A stretch of 64,000 nucleotides of DNA from contig JAZKAR010000017.1 in NCBI GenBank assembly GCA_040389065.1, positions 1 to 64,000 on the forward strand. The letters run 5' to 3'. Shown here piece after piece: positions 61,982-64,000 of the stretch (positions are counted from its first letter, which is position 1; each line of letters opens with the position of its first letter). The notes below the pieces were generated by a model, which was not told the origin of the DNA, ran no database searches, and saw only the letters and a list, made by a program, of their open reading frames with translations. The position numbers and the translations under genes are program-made. Source of the DNA: JAZKAR01 sp040389065 (GTDB lineage Bacteria; Pseudomonadota; Gammaproteobacteria; Burkholderiales; Casimicrobiaceae).

Positions 61982-62221
61982 TTTCCAAAAGAAGACCCGG
62001 CTCATGTAGTCATCGAATTTCGCCATGCACGGGTTATATATCAATCAGCCATAGAAGCCATTGATGGTTTAGCTAATCGCTACCAGTAAGCAGGTAAAAC
62101 ATTGCACTTACGTCATCTAAGCTCAGATTGCTTGGAGCAGCTTGAAAAAGCTAAAAATATGATTGAAGTGAATCAGTACAAAGACCCTCACTATCATATT
62201 GCTGATAATAGGCTGAGGTAG
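61982..62221 (+). pseudogene. SulP-family anion transporter, C-terminal STAS remnant
   Basis: In one frame it reads AHVVIEFRHARVIYQSAIEAI and, after DGLANRYQ, an in-frame TAA, then AGKTLHLRHLSSDCLEQL and EVNQYKDPHYHIAD to TAG at 62219-62221. This is the STAS tail of SulP transporters (RVxDxSAxEAI, GKxLxLRHLSxDC, DPHYxVA). The membrane part is missing and a stop interrupts the STAS fold, so it is dead. It marks a deletion between the RMF-like gene and tag. Confidence 0.75.
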
Positions 62222-62288
62222 TAGTTTCAGTAGCAGATTAAGAAATGCGCTACTCAGATATTATATTGAATACAAAGGCACCGCTAAT

Positions 62289-62846
62289 ATGAATCATTTG
62301 AAACACCAACGTTGTGCCTGGGCCGAAAATGATAGTTTGATGCAAGCCTACCACGATGAAGAATGGGGCAACCCTCAGCATGACTCAAGAATGCTTTGGG
62401 AAATGTTAATGCTAGAGGGGTTTCAAGCAGGCCTTGCTTGGATTACAGTATTGAAGAAACGCGAAGCCTTTCGTAAAGCGTTCGCAAATTTTGACCCCGT
62501 AAAAGTAGCTCGTTTTGAAGAAAAAGATATAGAGCGATTAATGAACAATGAAGGCATCATTCGCTCTCGCTCCAAAATCGAAGCCACGATTAAAGGCGCA
62601 CAAATTTATTGCGACATGGCTGCAAACAGAGAAAATTTTAATGAATTTTGCTGGTCATTTACTAAAGGTAAAGTAATCAAAAGCGATGGCAAAATCTTTT
62701 TAGCGCAAAGCGATCTTTCAGTAAGCATCTCGAAAGAGCTAAAAAGACGAGGTTTTAAATTTGTGGGGCCAGTGATTGTGTATGCCTGGATGCAGGCCGT
62801 TGGCATTATTCATGACCATTCGGCAGAGTGTTTTCGGCGAACCTAA
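62289..62846 (+). CDS. tag: DNA-3-methyladenine glycosylase I
   Basis: A 185-residue helix-hairpin-helix glycosylase removing 3-methyladenine from alkylated DNA. RCAWAENDSLMQAYHDEEWG holds the first zinc ligands (Cys9, His22), and HDHSAECF the last two (His177, Cys181). The pocket segment EMLMLEGFQAGLAWITVLKKR with its catalytic Glu, and GPVIVYAWMQAVGIIHDH, are intact. Element copy H starts six bases after its stop. Confidence 0.95.
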   Translation: MNHLKHQRCAWAENDSLMQAYHDEEWGNPQHDSRMLWEMLMLEGFQAGLAWITVLKKREAFRKAFANFDPVKVARFEEKDIERLMNNEGIIRSRSKIEATIKGAQIYCDMAANRENFNEFCWSFTKGKVIKSDGKIFLAQSDLSVSISKELKRRGFKFVGPVIVYAWMQAVGIIHDHSAECFRRT

Positions 62847-62852
62847 TATTCA

Positions 62853-62984
62853 TAGAAATTAGGCAGTTAAGCACTATCAAGGCATGGGATGCCCCGCATG
62901 CTAACGCGGACAGTATAAGGTAGGATGGCAAGTTGGCATAACGCGGGGCGTCCCACGCAGAGAGAGCCAACTGCCTAACTTCTA
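62853..62984 (+). repeat. Nested-palindrome element, copy H (intact)
   Basis: Outer arms TAGAAATTAGGCAGTTAA and AACTGCCTAACTTCTA carry paired changes: GGCAGTT on the left is matched by AACTGCC on the right, where other copies have CGCAGTT and AACTGCG. Inner arms GCATGGGATGCCCCGC and GCGGGGCGTCCCACGC. Forward orientation, between tag and the MORN gene. Confidence 0.93.
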
Positions 62985-63013
62985 ATTCAAATGTGAATAA
63001 AACTCTTCATCTA

Positions 63014-63559
63014 TCACTCTATAGCATTCTTAAATTGCCCATTGATCACCACGCCTTTTTCGCGTCGCCCATTTGCAAAAATCATTACCCCGCTTTTACC
63101 GCTCATGTACACGGTGTCATCAATATGTTTATGAGCAAATTGATCACGCTTCATATCAGCAGGAACGATCTCAACAACATCGCCTTCATAATGATCGCCA
63201 TTCGCCCATATAAACACGCCTTTGCCTGATGGTTTTCCATCAACAAAATCACCTCTGTATTGGTCTCTATTCGCCCAGGTAAATACGCCTTTACCCGTTT
63301 GCCGATCGTTTACAAAATCCCCTTCATAGTGGTGACCATTTGCCCAGCCATACACCCCTTTTCCTGTTTTTTTTCCATGCACTAAAACGCCTTTATACCA
63401 ATCTCCGTTAGCATATTTATGCACAGATTCTGCTGAGTGGCTAATGGGTTGAGATGCGCTAAACATAGATTTTTTTGACAATGGCTCAGATTGAACAACA
63501 GGAATAGCCACGGGCAGGCTGCATATTAGAAACAAAGGAACCCATCTTGACACGATCAT
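63014..63559 (-). CDS. Secreted MORN-repeat protein
   Basis: A 181-residue protein with a signal peptide (VPLFLICSLPVAIPVVQS). From about residue 53 it contains at least three full MORN repeats (YKGVLVHGKKTGKGVYGWANG, cut here, then YEGDFVNDRQTGKGVFTWAN and YRGDFVDGKPSGKGVFIWAN), a partial fourth (YEGDVV) and a degenerate last one ending FANGRREKGVVING. Such repeats act as scaffolds or bind lipids; bacterial function is mostly unknown. Element copy I lies 20 bases upstream of its start codon. The wording of repeat order is by eye. Confidence 0.85.
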   Translation of the reverse strand: MIVSRWVPLFLICSLPVAIPVVQSEPLSKKSMFSASQPISHSAESVHKYANGDWYKGVLVHGKKTGKGVYGWANGHHYEGDFVNDRQTGKGVFTWANRDQYRGDFVDGKPSGKGVFIWANGDHYEGDVVEIVPADMKRDQFAHKHIDDTVYMSGKSGVMIFANGRREKGVVINGQFKNAIE

Positions 63560-63578
63560 GTTTTATTCCTATTAAAAT

Positions 63579-63709
63579 TAGAAGTTACGCAGTTGGCCCT
63601 CTCTCCGTGGGACGCCCCGCGTGTTGGAAACTTGCCGTACTACTTGTACTGTCTGCGTTGCCATGCGGGGCATCCCATGCCTTGATAGCGCTCAACTGCG
63701 TAACTCCTA
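63579..63709 (-). repeat. Nested-palindrome element, copy I (intact)
   Basis: Outer arms TAGAAGTTACGCAGTTG and CAACTGCGTAACTCCTA differ at one base; inner arms CGTGGGACGCCCCGC and GCGGGGCATCCCATG. Reverse orientation. It lies about 20 bases upstream of the MORN gene, only 600 bp from copy H, which is in the opposite orientation. Confidence 0.93.
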
Positions 63710-64000
63710 AAAATATCAATTATTTTTAAAATTCTCTTCTGATAAAACGCATACCATTCAAACTTTATCATATCAGCGGAAGGCAGATAGTTTGGGCTTC
63801 TTCTCATTGTAAATATAAATAGATATATAGAAAGCCAGCACTTTCAAGGATTTTATAAAGGTTTTATGAAAAAATATAACACGACATTTAGCAAAATGTT
63901 CAGATGTTGCAAAAAACATAACAAAAAAACAAAATAAATAAAAAATTTACTTTAAATTCAACATGTTATATAAAATATGGCTTAGAGCCTATTTTTACCT
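63710..64000. other. AT-rich end of window, nothing recognised
   Basis: About 290 bp without a gene, RNA or repeat that I could identify. Strongly AT-rich. Confidence 0.45.

Noticed and set aside
3431..63709. Scattered repeats as a CRISPR array
   Set aside because: Copies are kilobases apart, 100-132 bp long and inverted in places; there are no regular spacers and no cas genes.

Overview
The window is AT-rich chromosomal DNA from a free-living-type Gram-negative proteobacterium. Outer-membrane and periplasmic systems (an RND tripartite pump, PilY1, a TfpZ-like pilin accessory protein), a CheA/CheY/CheZ chemotaxis set, RecB/RecD and RsgA/RnfH place it in the Gamma- or Betaproteobacteria. The one-piece nitrite/sulfite reductase-type cysI followed by an APS-reductase-type cysH and by cysD leans towards Betaproteobacteria, but I cannot settle the genus. 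No tRNA, rRNA, CRISPR array or prophage was recognised.

Layout. 1-4.3 kb is accessory: the start of a secreted lectin-like protein with a Thr-Pro linker, an IS982-type transposase remnant, a complete IS1595/IS1016-type insertion sequence, then cupin, CBS-pair and TfpZ-like genes. 4.7-16.5 kb is mostly metabolic: aroB, an Old Yellow Enzyme, a HAD phosphatase, a D-amino-acid transaminase, an azoR-pirin unit divergent from its LysR regulator, a GlsB-type membrane protein, a membrane/spermidine-synthase fusion and a secreted metallo-hydrolase that looks like methyl parathion hydrolase. 16.8-28.8 kb holds pilY1, apt and a complete RND efflux operon with a divergent MarR regulator. 29-34 kb is an island with a STAND ATPase (NACHT + pentapeptide + WD40) and a TerD/VWA-like protein. 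34-40 kb has a trimethylamine-monooxygenase-like FMO, rsgA-mgtC, rnfH and a D-Ala-D-Ala-ligase-like gene. 40.4-45.5 kb is a chemotaxis operon (cheV-cheV-cheY-cheZ-cheA). 46-54 kb has rsmI, the sulfur-assimilation cluster cysI-cysH-cysD and nhaA. 53.9-61 kb has a small AIM24 cassette and recB-recD. 61-64 kb has small genes, a decayed SulP transporter tail, tag and a MORN-repeat protein.

The most distinctive feature is not a gene. A family of roughly 100-132 bp nested palindromes, bounded by TAGAARTTACGCAGTTG-type inverted ends with TA at both edges, is scattered through the intergenic spaces: nine copies plus one solo end, in both orientations, several directly after stop codons or between convergent genes. 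They look like non-autonomous (MITE-like) elements that double as transcript-end hairpins.

Functional threads. Sulfate assimilation uses APS directly (the CysH carries the cysteines of the iron-sulfur enzyme), but cysN is not beside cysD. Chemotaxis here relies on two CheW-receiver fusions instead of a plain CheW. RecB and RecD are encoded without RecC nearby. Protein identities are from remembered family motifs, not from searches.
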